Shown: positions 1 through 8,151 of the stretch, piece by piece
Position numbering within the stretch: position 1 is the first letter of the stretch
Layout of the letters: every line of letters begins with the position of its first letter
Assembly (NCBI GenBank): GCA_028749115.1
Contig: JAQURD010000004.1
Location: 112,082 to 153,406, forward strand
Direction of reading: 5' to 3'
From: Acidobacteriota bacterium
Lineage (GTDB): Bacteria > Acidobacteriota > Aminicenantia > Aminicenantales > Saccharicenantaceae
DNA: 41,325 nt
Program-made: the position numbers and the translations under genes
The notes under the pieces: model-generated
Seen by the model: only the letters and a program-made list of their open reading frames with translations
The model's database searches: none
What the model was told of the DNA's origin: nothing

Positions 1-336
1 CCAGGGTTGTTTGCCTGGCTTAAGCCAGATAAGTTCAGCCTGACCTTTGCCGTTGGCGCGGGAATTCCTCTTAAGGGTTCTCCCTGGAAAGCCCTTATTA
101 CGGCCGATCTGCTGGCTAACCTGCATCTGGGTAAAGCTTATATCGGAGTTGGGCCGGGCTTTATAACCAAGGAAGTTGATGGACGTAAAGCTGGAGTGGA
201 TGCTGTTGGTCAGATCGGTTTTACAATTTTTGATAACTATTTGAAAATGGGCCACATCTTCTTTGAATTTAGAGCTCCTATTGGGCGTACCTTTGACAGT
301 CATAAAATGGGTCTAGGCTTTAGATATTGTTTTTAA
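1..336 (+). CDS. C-terminal part of an outer-membrane beta-barrel protein (5' truncated)
   Basis: The reading frame is open from the first base of the window, so the gene begins upstream; a TTG at position 7 is only an internal codon. The visible 111 residues alternate polar and hydrophobic positions, are rich in glycine and aromatics, and end in Arg-Tyr-Cys-Phe. A final aromatic residue closing the last strand is the usual signal for insertion by the Bam complex. The family cannot be named from this fragment. It is followed 16 bases later by a strong intrinsic terminator, so it is the last gene of its transcript. Membrane location is inferred from the strand pattern and terminal Phe. Confidence 0.65.
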   Translation, partial: PGLFAWLKPDKFSLTFAVGAGIPLKGSPWKALITADLLANLHLGKAYIGVGPGFITKEVDGRKAGVDAVGQIGFTIFDNYLKMGHIFFEFRAPIGRTFDSHKMGLGFRYCF

Positions 337-352
337 TTACTGACTTCTAAAC

Positions 353-383
353 AAAAAGGGGCGGATTTTCCGCCCCTTTTTTT
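353..383 (+). terminator. Rho-independent terminator after the beta-barrel gene
   Basis: A 13-bp perfect stem (353-365 with 369-381; core GGGGCGGA/TCCGCCCC) with a 3-nt loop runs into a T tract up to 383. The mirror A tract on the left means it could also stop minus-strand transcripts from the DUF507 genes. Confidence 0.9.
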
Positions 384-564
384 ATGTCTTGACTGGCAAG
401 GTGCCGGGCTGTGAAGACTTCCTCTTATGGAAGGAAGGGCCGTCTGGAAAAGAATTGTGGCCAGTCCGCGAGTGGAAAAACTCCAGCAACTAAAAATTAC
501 ATATAGTTATTAATAATTCTAGAAAGATAAAGTCATAATAGCGGTGGAATCCGAAAGGGCCTGG

Positions 565-852
565 CTATTCAGCTAGCTTGGTAAGTTTGGACAGTTCTTC
601 ATTATAATACTTGCGGTAAAGTATTTCCCACTCCTGCGAGCCTTCTTCTATATGCTTTTTTTGTGAAGTGATTTTTTCCCGAGCTTTACGATCTAGCTGA
701 TCGTAGAATTTCATCTCCTCATCAATAGCCTTAACTATGGTTAAGCGGATTTCATTCGGCTCGTCTAAAAATTCCACCAGATCATTATTATAAAGAGCAT
801 TGACAATTATCTTGGAGAGGTGGTTGATCTTTTCTCTGGATAGGCGGCTCAT
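565..852 (-). CDS. DUF507 family protein (second of a tandem pair)
   Basis: 95-residue charged helical protein starting Met-Ser-Arg-Leu-Ser-Arg-Glu-Lys-Ile-Asn-His-Leu-Ser, the N-terminal pattern of the DUF507 family, with the usual PNEIR segment near residue 33. No signal peptide or membrane segment, so cytosolic. DUF507 has no established function. Its start overlaps the stop of the upstream paralogue by one base (TGATG), so the two are translationally coupled. The two proteins are clearly related at the N terminus (LxxxxIxHLS) but diverged, which would fit a hetero-oligomer; that is inference. Confidence 0.85.
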   Translation of the reverse strand: MSRLSREKINHLSKIIVNALYNNDLVEFLDEPNEIRLTIVKAIDEEMKFYDQLDRKAREKITSQKKHIEEGSQEWEILYRKYYNEELSKLTKLAE

Positions 853-1130
853 CAGATAACAATGTTCCTTTCCTTGGCCAGTTTAGTTTTAATCATTTTG
901 AACATGGTCTGGTACTCAATATTGCCTTTACGTATTTCATCAATGTGCTTATTCAGGATTTCCCTAACTTCCTGGTCCAGTTTGTCTTCCTTAAGAAATT
1001 CTTCTGAAAGCAAATTGACTATTTCTTCCAGCACCCGGCTCTTATCTTCGGCCAGAATTTTACCCTCTTTAATCAGGGTTCTCAAAATTGTAAATGATAG
1101 ATGTTCTATTTGGTTCTTATTTAGCCTCAT
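852..1130 (-). CDS. DUF507 family protein (first of a tandem pair)
   Basis: 92-residue DUF507 protein beginning Met-Arg-Leu-Asn-Lys-Asn-Gln-Ile-Glu-His-Leu-Ser, mostly helical and highly charged, with no export signal. It is first in a two-gene unit with its paralogue. No Shine-Dalgarno sequence is visible before the ATG (upstream bases read AAATAAAGA), and the nearest promoter match at 1140-1168 would place the transcript start only a few bases before the codon, so leaderless or near-leaderless initiation is possible. Function unknown. A plus-strand frame of similar length covers the same bases but lacks family features. Confidence 0.85.
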   Translation of the reverse strand: MRLNKNQIEHLSFTILRTLIKEGKILAEDKSRVLEEIVNLLSEEFLKEDKLDQEVREILNKHIDEIRKGNIEYQTMFKMIKTKLAKERNIVI

Positions 1131-1139
1131 TCTTTATTT

Positions 1140-1168
1140 AAAATACAATAGATAAGGGCAAAATTCAA
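1140..1168 (-). promoter_or_regulatory. Putative sigma-70 promoter for the DUF507 pair
   Basis: On the minus strand TTGAAT (1163-1168), 17-bp spacer, TATTTT (1140-1145). The start of transcription would fall near 1133, three bases before the ATG at 1130. Confidence 0.4.
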
Positions 1169-1232
1169 GGATAGTTGTAAAGAATTTTTAGCAGTGGTTA
1201 AAAATATTGACAGGGCAGGGGAAATTGTGGCT

Positions 1233-2147
1233 TTAGGGTCGAAAAACAACTTCTGGCCAGAAAAGCTTCTCTTTTGAGTCAAACCGGGCGAGGCCAAGAA
1301 GCTGGTTATCCTCTGTCAGAACCCTGAAAATAGCAGGAAGTGGCTGGCTGCTGGGCCGGCTAAGGTCAACTTTTATCAGATAATCAAGCCGTAGACCCCG
1401 GCCGTGTTGGAAATCAGAATGGCCGACGTCATCAACCCGGATGGCAGGATACCAGGCTAAGAGATAATTAAGAGGAATTATGAATTGGGAAGCTAATTTT
1501 GCCTGGTAGAGCTGTTCGATCCGGTCTAAACTATATGCCTCGGCTTCAGAATATGGGCCAACTACCAGGCGTCTCAGCCTGGATAGATGGGCACCACAGC
1601 TAAGTTTTTGGCCCAGTTCATGAGCCAGACTCCGGATGTAGGTTCCGGATGAGCACTCAACCTGAAAACTTATCTGAGGTGGTTGGTAATCTAAAACAAG
1701 AAAACGGTAAACGCTAATTTTCACCGGTTTTAGTTCAGGCGGCTGGCCTTTCCTGGCCAGATCAAAGGCCCGGCGGCCATTGATTTTTTTAGCAGAAAAA
1801 GGTGGAGGCACCTGGTCAATTGTTCCGATGAGAGACTCTACTGCCAGTTGAATTTCTTTGATTTTCGGATAATGCTGGCATTTCCCTCCGACTGGATTTC
1901 CTGAAGAGTCGTAAGTATCGGTTGCCTGTCCCAGAGTTATCTCGCCAGTGTAAGTCTTTTCAACTCCTGAGAGATAAGGGAAAAGCCTGGTGGCCTGGCC
2001 AACCATGATTAAAAGGACGCCAGAGGCCAGTGGGTCAAGGGTGCCGGTATGACCTATTTTTTTTTCGCCAAGGATTTTTCTGAGCTTGAGGACAACATCA
2101 TGAGAAGTCCAGCCGGCAGGCTTATCAATAATGATCAGACCGTCCAT
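1233..2147 (-). CDS. truB: tRNA pseudouridine-55 synthase TruB
   Basis: 304 residues, normal family length. TruB isomerises uridine 55 in the T-loop of tRNA. Visible signatures: the opening GLIIIDKPAGWTSHDVV and GHTGTLDPLASGVL with the catalytic aspartate at residue 38, a central SAKKINGRRAFDLAR block, GTYIRSLAHELG near the active site, and a C-terminal domain of about 70 residues that fits the PUA-like tail. It is the last gene of the nusA operon and starts 5 bases after the nrnA stop. This gene order (rbfA, nrnA, truB) is standard in many bacteria. No anomalies seen. Confidence 0.97.
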   Translation of the reverse strand: MDGLIIIDKPAGWTSHDVVLKLRKILGEKKIGHTGTLDPLASGVLLIMVGQATRLFPYLSGVEKTYTGEITLGQATDTYDSSGNPVGGKCQHYPKIKEIQLAVESLIGTIDQVPPPFSAKKINGRRAFDLARKGQPPELKPVKISVYRFLVLDYQPPQISFQVECSSGTYIRSLAHELGQKLSCGAHLSRLRRLVVGPYSEAEAYSLDRIEQLYQAKLASQFIIPLNYLLAWYPAIRVDDVGHSDFQHGRGLRLDYLIKVDLSRPSSQPLPAIFRVLTEDNQLLGLARFDSKEKLFWPEVVFRP

Positions 2148-2152
2148 CAGGT

Positions 2153-3127
2153 TTATCGCCTGGTTTTGCCTTTGAGGAGATCCTCAATCTCGCCTGGAAT
2201 CCGCTTCAAAAGTTCTTCCAGCTGGCCATAGACGGTAAAACCGGCGGCATTCACATGGCCGCCGCCTCCAAATTTCTCGGCAGCCAGGGCTGCATTGGTC
2301 TGGCCTTTTGAACGGAGACTTACCCTGAACTCGCCGGGCGAAATCTCCTTGAAGAAAATTACCATTTCCACTCCTTTTATTGACCGGGCGAGGGTGGTAG
2401 CATCTTCTATATCTACTTCCTTGAAGCCAAATTCCTCCCGGTCTCTGATCAGCATGGTGATCAGAGCCATATTACCTGCTTCGTTCAGTTGGAGAGTGGA
2501 TAGTATCCGGCCGAGAAGCTTGATTTTTGAGGGTGAATTATTATTGAGTAATTTCTCGGCGACGGCATTGGGACTGGCACCGGATTCAACGAGCTGGTGG
2601 CAGACCTCAAATGTCTGGCCGGTAGTATTGGAAAACTGAAAGGAGCCAGTATCGGAGAATATGGCTGAATAGAGAAAGACGGCTATTTCTGGTGTGATCT
2701 TTATCCCCAGGGGGGCAGCCAGGCCATAAACCATTTCGCCCACAGCTGAGGCCTGTGGGTCAATCCAGTTGAGATCGCCAAAGGGAGAATTTGAATAATG
2801 ATGGTCTATATTAATTTTTGGCAGCCGGCCAATTTTAGTTTGGCCTGATCTGGTCACATCGGCACATTCAAGCAGAATGACCAGATCAAGATCCACCGGG
2901 TCTATCTGTCCAATCTTAATCCTTTTAGTTTCGGAAAATTCAAAGAAAGGAAATGGAAAAGGATCATGACTGACCACCTGAACTTTTTTCCCCAGGAGTT
3001 CGATCATGCCGGCTAGAGCCAGACTCGTATAAATGGCATCGCCATCTGGTCTTAGATGAATCGTGATGGCCACATTTTTTGAGGCGATAATTTTTCTGGC
3101 GATTTCAACTTTTATTGATTGGCTCAT
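2153..3127 (-). CDS. nrnA: DHH/DHHA1 phosphoesterase, NrnA-type oligoribonuclease / pAp phosphatase
   Basis: 324 residues. The family removes the final short oligoribonucleotides and dephosphorylates pAp. N-terminal DHH domain: motif I HLRPDGDA (about residues 24-31), motif III IDHHYSN, and the WIDPQASAVGEMVY block; C-terminal DHHA1 domain with GGGGHVNAAGF. At motif II, where family members usually carry an aspartate metal ligand, this protein reads LLECADVTR with a glutamate at the expected place, and after motif I it has IYTS rather than the usual glycine-containing turn. These may be lineage features. The 5' end overlaps rbfA by 23 bases, supporting coupling. Confidence 0.92.
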   Translation of the reverse strand: MSQSIKVEIARKIIASKNVAITIHLRPDGDAIYTSLALAGMIELLGKKVQVVSHDPFPFPFFEFSETKRIKIGQIDPVDLDLVILLECADVTRSGQTKIGRLPKINIDHHYSNSPFGDLNWIDPQASAVGEMVYGLAAPLGIKITPEIAVFLYSAIFSDTGSFQFSNTTGQTFEVCHQLVESGASPNAVAEKLLNNNSPSKIKLLGRILSTLQLNEAGNMALITMLIRDREEFGFKEVDIEDATTLARSIKGVEMVIFFKEISPGEFRVSLRSKGQTNAALAAEKFGGGGHVNAAGFTVYGQLEELLKRIPGEIEDLLKGKTRR

Positions 3128-3470
3128 TTTTCTTAACTAAAGCAAGCAAACGATCAATTTTTTCTTCCTGATCGACCGAGGTGTCAAGAATAAAAATTAG
3201 CTCGGGATTATATCTTAAATTTAATCTGGCAGCAAGCAACCGCCGGAAATGAGGGGCTTTCTTTTCCAGTAGCTCCAAAACTGGCTGGCGCTTATTTTTT
3301 TCCAGGACAGAAACTGAGATTTTGGCTGTCTTTAAATCAGCTGGCATTTCTACCCCGATCACAGTTAGAAAAGCTGTCATCTCCGGCAATTCGTTAATCA
3401 GATACTGGCTGATTTCCTGCTGAATCAGGTGGCTGACTCTTTTTGGCCGGTAAGAAGATTCTTTCCTCAT
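3105..3470 (-). CDS. rbfA: Ribosome-binding factor A
   Basis: 121 residues, typical length. RbfA binds the 30S subunit during late 16S rRNA maturation. The N terminus (SYRPKRVSHLIQQEISQYL) and the KH-like core (VIGVEMPADLKTAKISVSVL, then the PELIFILDTSVDQEEKIDRLL tail) match the family. It lies between the DUF503 gene (12 bases upstream) and nrnA (23-base overlap), the classical location. The tail after the KH core is short. Confidence 0.95.
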   Translation of the reverse strand: MRKESSYRPKRVSHLIQQEISQYLINELPEMTAFLTVIGVEMPADLKTAKISVSVLEKNKRQPVLELLEKKAPHFRRLLAARLNLRYNPELIFILDTSVDQEEKIDRLLALVKKNEPINKS

Positions 3471-3482
3471 GTCACTTTTCTT

Positions 3483-3764
3483 TCAATATAAGTCCAGTTG
3501 ATGACCGGAGAGCATAGCTTCCGGATAATTATGTGCTTCCTCCAGAATTTTGTCCATGACCTGTCTGACTACCGAGCCCTCACTGTTGACCAGGGCAATG
3601 GCAATTCTTGCCCTTTGCCAGCTATCTTGAAAATCGACCTCAGACACTGAGGCATTAAATCGGTGTTGAATCCGGCCAACAAAGCTGTTAATAAAACGCC
3701 TTTTTTCTTTTAGAGAATGAGAATGAGCCAGGAAAAAATCCAGAGTCAAAACACCAATAATCAT
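3483..3764 (-). CDS. DUF503 family protein (YlxP-like)
   Basis: 93 residues. The start MIIGVLTLDFFLAHSHSLKEKR is the DUF503 hallmark, followed by a ferredoxin-like alternation of strands and helices and the FNASVSEVDFQDSWQRARIAIA core. Relatives sit between infB and rbfA in many genomes and the Bacillus YlxP protein has been linked to ribosome maturation; the exact role is not settled. Here it starts 11 bases after the infB stop and ends 12 bases before rbfA, so it belongs to the operon. Confidence 0.93.
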   Translation of the reverse strand: MIIGVLTLDFFLAHSHSLKEKRRFINSFVGRIQHRFNASVSEVDFQDSWQRARIAIALVNSEGSVVRQVMDKILEEAHNYPEAMLSGHQLDLY

Positions 3765-3775
3765 CTGGCTCTAAT

Positions 3776-5602
3776 TCATACAGGCATGACTTTTTCCCGG
3801 AGGAAAGCTTCCAGAATATCTCCGGGTTGTATGTCCTGAGTTTTTTCCAGCCCGAGGCCGCACTCATAATCCTTCTTAATTTCGTTGACATTCTCTTTGA
3901 GATGTTTCAGAGAAGAAATCCTGGTCTGATATAGAAGCTGATTGTCTCTTATGACTTTAACTTCAGCATTTCTGACTATTTTCCCGTCTATTACCTGACA
4001 GCCAAGGACTGTTCCGACTTTACCTATATTAAATATCTTTTTTACTACTGCCCGGCCCAGGTAGGTTTCTTTAATAACCGGTTCCAGCATCCCGGCCACC
4101 GCTTTTTTCAAATCATCTGTTAGCTGATAAATAATCTTATACAACCGGATTTCAACTTTCTCATTCTGAGCGATGTCCTGAATTTTTGCCGGCATTTTCA
4201 CATTATAGCCGATAATAATTGCTCCAGAAGCCGAGGCCAACAGGACATCAGCTTCAGTTATATTTCCAGTTGAGGCTTGCAGGACGTTAATTTTAACTTT
4301 ATCTGTGCTGAGTGTCGGCAGAAGGCCTTTGAGAACCTCAACTGATCCATTGACATCAGCCTTGACAATGACGGCCAATTCTTTTGTCTGACCTTTTTCA
4401 ATTTTTTTGAATAAATCTTCTAATGTCAGTGGAACCTGCTTTTCCGGACTCTCCTTTTTTGCCCGGGCAATTCTGAATCCAGAAATCCGGCGGGCAATAT
4501 CCATGCCTGGCACAACCTGGAAGAAATTTCCAGCCTGAGGAACATCATTAAAACCAAGAACTTCAACCGGGGCTGATGGTCCGGCTTCTCTGACTGGCTG
4601 GGCGAGTTCGTCAAATAATGCCCGGGCTTTGCCATAAGTCTGCCCGCAGATAAAAGCCTGGCCGGGGGTAAGGGTGCCGAGCTGAACAATAACAGTGGCC
4701 ACGGGCCCTTTCTGGGGATCAAGCCTTGATTCAAGAATGACGCCCTGAGCCGGGACAAAAGGATTTGACTTTAATTCGAGAATATCTCCCAGGAGTAAAA
4801 TCATTTCCAATAATTCATCTATATTCTTCTTTTCTTTGGCTGAGATATCGACACTGATCGTTTTTCCACCCCACTCTTCTACAATTAGCCCTTCTTTAGC
4901 TAATTGTTGCTTGACTCTTTCGGGATTAGCCTCCGCCTTATCAATTTTATTGATGGCCACAATAATGGGGACATTGGCGGCCTGGGCATGGCTGATAGCT
5001 TCTTTTGTCTGGGGCATAACTCCGTCATCAGCCGCCACCACGAGAATAACAATGTCAGTAATCTGAGCTCCTCTGGCTCTTAACTGGGTGAAGGCCTCAT
5101 GGCCAGGAGTGTCAATAAAGGTTATATATCGATTTTTATATTTAACGCGGTAAGCACCGATATGCTGGGTTATTCCCCCTGCTTCTTTTTCCGTCAAGCT
5201 TGAGGATCTGATAACATCGAGTAAAGTCGTCTTGCCATGGTCAACATGGCCCATAATGGTTACAACCGGAGGCCTGAGAATAAGGCTGTCTACTAATTGA
5301 AAAGCTAACTTACGAATATCCTCTTCGAGAGAAACCATTTCGAGGTCAACTTTGATTATGTCTGCTATTACCCGGAGAAGTCCTTCGTCCACCAGATCAG
5401 AAGCAGAGGCATCATAGCCGCGAGCGACGAGATGATCTACCAGGTCTTTTGGCTTAATCTTGAAACGTTCAGCTACATCTTTGACAGTGGAACCTTCCTG
5501 AATATTAACCTTAGGCCTGGGCACTGCCACTGTCTCTGCCTTTGAGACTTTCTTTTTAGTGGTTGTAGATTTAGTTGGTGTTTTATTTTTAGTTTTATTC
5601 AT
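3776..5602 (-). CDS. infB: Translation initiation factor IF-2 (short form)
   Basis: 608 residues, a compact IF-2: the low-complexity Lys/Thr-rich N-terminal extension is only about 30 residues, followed by one IF2_N domain (about 34-85). The GTPase domain has G1 GHVDHGKT (118-125), G3 DTPGH (164-168), G4 NKID (218-221) and G5 SAKE (about 254-257). Domains II, III and IV follow, ending in the Ile/Val-rich C-terminal beta-barrel that binds fMet-tRNA. It starts 14 bases downstream of the nusA stop and has only a weak Shine-Dalgarno sequence, so coupling to nusA is likely. No lesions. Confidence 0.97.
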   Translation of the reverse strand: MNKTKNKTPTKSTTTKKKVSKAETVAVPRPKVNIQEGSTVKDVAERFKIKPKDLVDHLVARGYDASASDLVDEGLLRVIADIIKVDLEMVSLEEDIRKLAFQLVDSLILRPPVVTIMGHVDHGKTTLLDVIRSSSLTEKEAGGITQHIGAYRVKYKNRYITFIDTPGHEAFTQLRARGAQITDIVILVVAADDGVMPQTKEAISHAQAANVPIIVAINKIDKAEANPERVKQQLAKEGLIVEEWGGKTISVDISAKEKKNIDELLEMILLLGDILELKSNPFVPAQGVILESRLDPQKGPVATVIVQLGTLTPGQAFICGQTYGKARALFDELAQPVREAGPSAPVEVLGFNDVPQAGNFFQVVPGMDIARRISGFRIARAKKESPEKQVPLTLEDLFKKIEKGQTKELAVIVKADVNGSVEVLKGLLPTLSTDKVKINVLQASTGNITEADVLLASASGAIIIGYNVKMPAKIQDIAQNEKVEIRLYKIIYQLTDDLKKAVAGMLEPVIKETYLGRAVVKKIFNIGKVGTVLGCQVIDGKIVRNAEVKVIRDNQLLYQTRISSLKHLKENVNEIKKDYECGLGLEKTQDIQPGDILEAFLREKVMPV

Positions 5603-5616
5603 CTTCTATGCTCAGC

Positions 5617-6642
5617 TTATTCTTGTTTAATGGAAATTTTCCAGCCAACCAGCTTACTGGCTAGACGGACATTCATACCCTTCTTGCCGATGGCCAGGGA
5701 GAACTGCTCTTTCTCAACTCTGGCTTCCATTTCTTTGGCTTCTTTATTAGTGATAACCACCCGGTTGATTTTAGCCGGGCTTAAGGCTGCCTTAGCATAG
5801 GCGACCGGATCAGAAGACCACTGGATAATGTCTATTTTTTCCCCTTCCAGTTCTTTCAGAATAGAAAGTATGCGATTGCCTTTAATCCCGATGCAGGCGC
5901 CAACCGGATCAACATCACCATCCTGGCTGTGAACGGCTACCTTGGCTCTTTCTCCCGGCTGGCGGGCGATGTCCTTTATTTTTATTGTCCCGGCAGCAAT
6001 TTCCGGGATTTCAAGCTCGAGTAGCCTGGAAAGAAAACGCGGAGAAGTACGGCTTAAGATAACCTGCGGCCCCCCGGGATTTTTCTGGACCTGAGAAATC
6101 AAAGCCTTGACCAGGTCGCCTGGCCGGAATTCATCTCCAGCTAATTTATCCTTGTTAGGCAGGAAGGCTTCTGTCCGGTTGATTTCGACTACTGTTCCGT
6201 TATCTTCATACCGCCGGGCAACGCCAGTCACGATATCGCCAACCCTGGGAGCAAATTCTCCATAAACCTTTTCCAGCTCGGCATCCCGGACTTTCTGGAG
6301 AATGGCCTGTTTGGCAGCCTGGGCCGCTATTCTGCCCAGAGTTTCAGCCGGCAGCTCAATCTCAATTGTTTTTTCCAGCCGCGCTTCCGGATTATGAATG
6401 AGAGCTTCATCCAGGGAAATTTCCTTAGCTGGATCAGTCACCTCCGGCACGACCTTTTTCAGCGCAAAAACCCGGAGCTCACTTTTTTCCGGCTTGAAAT
6501 CAACCTGAATATCTTCACCCTGGTCAAAAAATCTGGCGGCGGCAATCCGCAATGATTCTTCAATAGCTTTGATAATCACCCGGGGTTCGACACCACGCTC
6601 CTTGCTGAGCTGGTTGATAGTATTCCAAACATTAACTTTCAT
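5617..6642 (-). CDS. nusA: Transcription termination/antitermination factor NusA
   Basis: 341 residues: NusA N-terminal domain (1 to about 125, including VIIKAIEESLRIAAARFF), S1 domain (about 133-200, GDIVTGVARRYEDNGTVVEI), then KH1 and KH2 (GxRGxR-like elements GACIGIKGNRI and AIGKKGMNVRLASKLVGW). It ends straight after KH2 and lacks the acidic C-terminal repeats of enterobacterial NusA, as in most bacteria outside Proteobacteria. It is the first gene of the operon; rimP, commonly just upstream, is not in this window, and miaB takes that place behind its own promoter. Confidence 0.96.
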   Translation of the reverse strand: MKVNVWNTINQLSKERGVEPRVIIKAIEESLRIAAARFFDQGEDIQVDFKPEKSELRVFALKKVVPEVTDPAKEISLDEALIHNPEARLEKTIEIELPAETLGRIAAQAAKQAILQKVRDAELEKVYGEFAPRVGDIVTGVARRYEDNGTVVEINRTEAFLPNKDKLAGDEFRPGDLVKALISQVQKNPGGPQVILSRTSPRFLSRLLELEIPEIAAGTIKIKDIARQPGERAKVAVHSQDGDVDPVGACIGIKGNRILSILKELEGEKIDIIQWSSDPVAYAKAALSPAKINRVVITNKEAKEMEARVEKEQFSLAIGKKGMNVRLASKLVGWKISIKQE

Positions 6643-6650
6643 GCAATATT

Positions 6651-6665
6651 TAATCCTAAGGATTA
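6651..6665. promoter_or_regulatory. Perfect palindrome in the nusA leader
   Basis: TAATCCT-A-AGGATTA is a perfect 7+1+7 palindrome lying between the nusA promoter and the nusA start, 9 bases before the ATG. It could be a small operator or an RNA hairpin near the ribosome binding site. There is no T tract, so it is not a terminator. Confidence 0.4.
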
Positions 6666-6681
6666 TTAAAAATAGAAAAAA

Positions 6682-6710
6682 ATTATATCTTAAATAACTC
6701 CTGGTTGCAA
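6682..6710 (-). promoter_or_regulatory. Sigma-70 promoter of the nusA-infB operon
   Basis: Minus strand TTGCAA (6705-6710), 17-bp spacer, perfect TATAAT (6682-6687), followed by a T-rich start region. Position and orientation suit transcription of nusA through truB. Confidence 0.65.
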
Positions 6711-6728
6711 TTGACCGGGAGAAAATCT

Positions 6729-8060
6729 TCAGGTAGAAACCTCTCCCCGGAGACTATAAGCGCCTGCGCCGGTGATTTTGACTTCGACCAAACCTGGTTT
6801 TACTGGCTGGCTGGAAGAAAAATTTACCACCTGATAGCCTTCATTTCTGCCGGTGAAGAGATTTCCCTTTTTACTGCAGCCAAGGCCCAGCACCTTTTGC
6901 TTCTGGCCAATCATTTTATTATTGAGTTCCAACTGAATTTCTTTTTGACGCCTTTGTAACCGGATGAGCCGCTCTATTTTAACTTCTTCCGGCACATCAT
7001 CCTTTAGCCTGGCGGCTCGCGTCAGTGGTCGCGGGGAATAACGAAATGAGAAAATATTTGTATATTTGACCTGTTCGATGAGCCTCATCGTCTGACCAAA
7101 ATCATCATCCGTTTCACCCGGAAAGCCGACAATGATATCGGTACTCAGGCTGATGGCCGGCATCAGCGATTTCAACCAGCCAATTTTTTGTAAATAATCT
7201 TCAATGGAATAATTACGGTTCATGCTGGCTAGCAGCCGGTTAGAGCCAGATTGGACAGGCAAGTGGAGTTGATGGCAAACTTTTTTTAGCGAGGCCATGG
7301 TTCTGGCCATCTCCAGTGAAAAATTTTTGGGATGAGAAGTCAGGAAGCGGATCCACTTTATTTGTTCAATATCTGATATTTTTTCCAGCAAGACCGTCAG
7401 ATCAGCACCTGATTCCGGATCAAGGTAAGAATTAACATTTTGCCCAAGAAGCTGGACTTCAAGATAGCCGGCTTCAGCTAATTGTCTGGCCTCTTCTATA
7501 ATTGCTCTGAGCGGGCGGTATTTTTCTCTTCCCCGGGTGAAGGGGACAACACAGAAAGTACAGAAATTATTGCAACCTTCCATAATAGTAATATAAGCCG
7601 AGACCTGGCTTTCTCTGACTTCCGGGCTAATGGGCAATTCTACCCACTTCTTTTCCCAGTGACTTAGAACTGCCGGCTCAAGGCATGGCCGGCTCAGAAG
7701 AAAGGGTAGTTCTTGATATTTAGCCGGGCCAACCACCAGATCGAGATAAGGGAATTTAGACAGTAGCTTTTCCCGGTAAAGCTGAGCAACACAGCCCAGG
7801 CAGACAAGGACGGAGCCTTTATTAAGCTTCTGGTCTTTAAGACGTCCCAGATAGGAGAAAAGTTTCTCCACAGACTTTTCCCTGACTGCGCAGGTATTAA
7901 TCAGGATAATGTCGCTGTTCTCAGGCGAGTCAGTCCGGCTGGCGCCCGACTTCGACAGCAGACTGGCCACATGCTCGGAGTCATTGAGATTCATCTGACA
8001 GCCAAAGGTGTGGATAAAAAACTTCTTGCCTTCTAGCATTAATGATCGTCTGACCTCCAT
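6729..8060 (-). CDS. miaB: tRNA-2-methylthio-N6-dimethylallyladenosine synthase MiaB
   Basis: 443 residues. MiaB is a radical SAM enzyme adding a methylthio group to i6A37 of tRNA. N-terminal UPF0004 domain holds the auxiliary-cluster cysteines C21 (TFGCQMNLNDSE), C57 (NTCAVREKSVEKL) and C90 (LGCVAQ); the radical SAM triad is C163, C167, C170 (GCNNFCTFC); a C-terminal TRAM domain covers about 375-440. The NTCAVREK and TFGCQMN forms favour MiaB over MtaB or RimO. The start is uncertain: neither ATG 8060 nor the ATG at 8039 (MLEGKKFF) has a well-spaced Shine-Dalgarno sequence. Confidence 0.94.
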   Translation of the reverse strand: MEVRRSLMLEGKKFFIHTFGCQMNLNDSEHVASLLSKSGASRTDSPENSDIILINTCAVREKSVEKLFSYLGRLKDQKLNKGSVLVCLGCVAQLYREKLLSKFPYLDLVVGPAKYQELPFLLSRPCLEPAVLSHWEKKWVELPISPEVRESQVSAYITIMEGCNNFCTFCVVPFTRGREKYRPLRAIIEEARQLAEAGYLEVQLLGQNVNSYLDPESGADLTVLLEKISDIEQIKWIRFLTSHPKNFSLEMARTMASLKKVCHQLHLPVQSGSNRLLASMNRNYSIEDYLQKIGWLKSLMPAISLSTDIIVGFPGETDDDFGQTMRLIEQVKYTNIFSFRYSPRPLTRAARLKDDVPEEVKIERLIRLQRRQKEIQLELNNKMIGQKQKVLGLGCSKKGNLFTGRNEGYQVVNFSSSQPVKPGLVEVKITGAGAYSLRGEVST

Positions 8061-8084
8061 CCTATTTAAAACTATGACCTGTTT

Positions 8085-8113
8085 ATTATAGCGGAATAAT
8101 CAATTAGTGTGGG
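8085..8113 (-). promoter_or_regulatory. Putative miaB promoter
   Basis: Minus strand perfect TATAAT (8085-8090) with a poor -35 (CCCACA, 8108-8113) at 17 bp. The -10 match carries most of the weight. Confidence 0.4.
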
Positions 8114-8136
8114 CTTCTTTTTAAACCAGGTAATAG

Positions 8137-8151
8137 TGGCCAACTCGGCCA
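8137..8151 (-). terminator. Weak hairpin immediately after recN
   Basis: TGGCC-(5 nt)-GGCCA forms a short stem directly downstream of the recN stop codon on the minus strand. No T tract follows, so termination would be weak or Rho-assisted. Confidence 0.3.

Noticed and set aside
862-1155. Plus-strand 97-codon frame opposite the DUF507 gene
   Set aside because: Serine/leucine-rich antisense shadow of a gene with clear family features.
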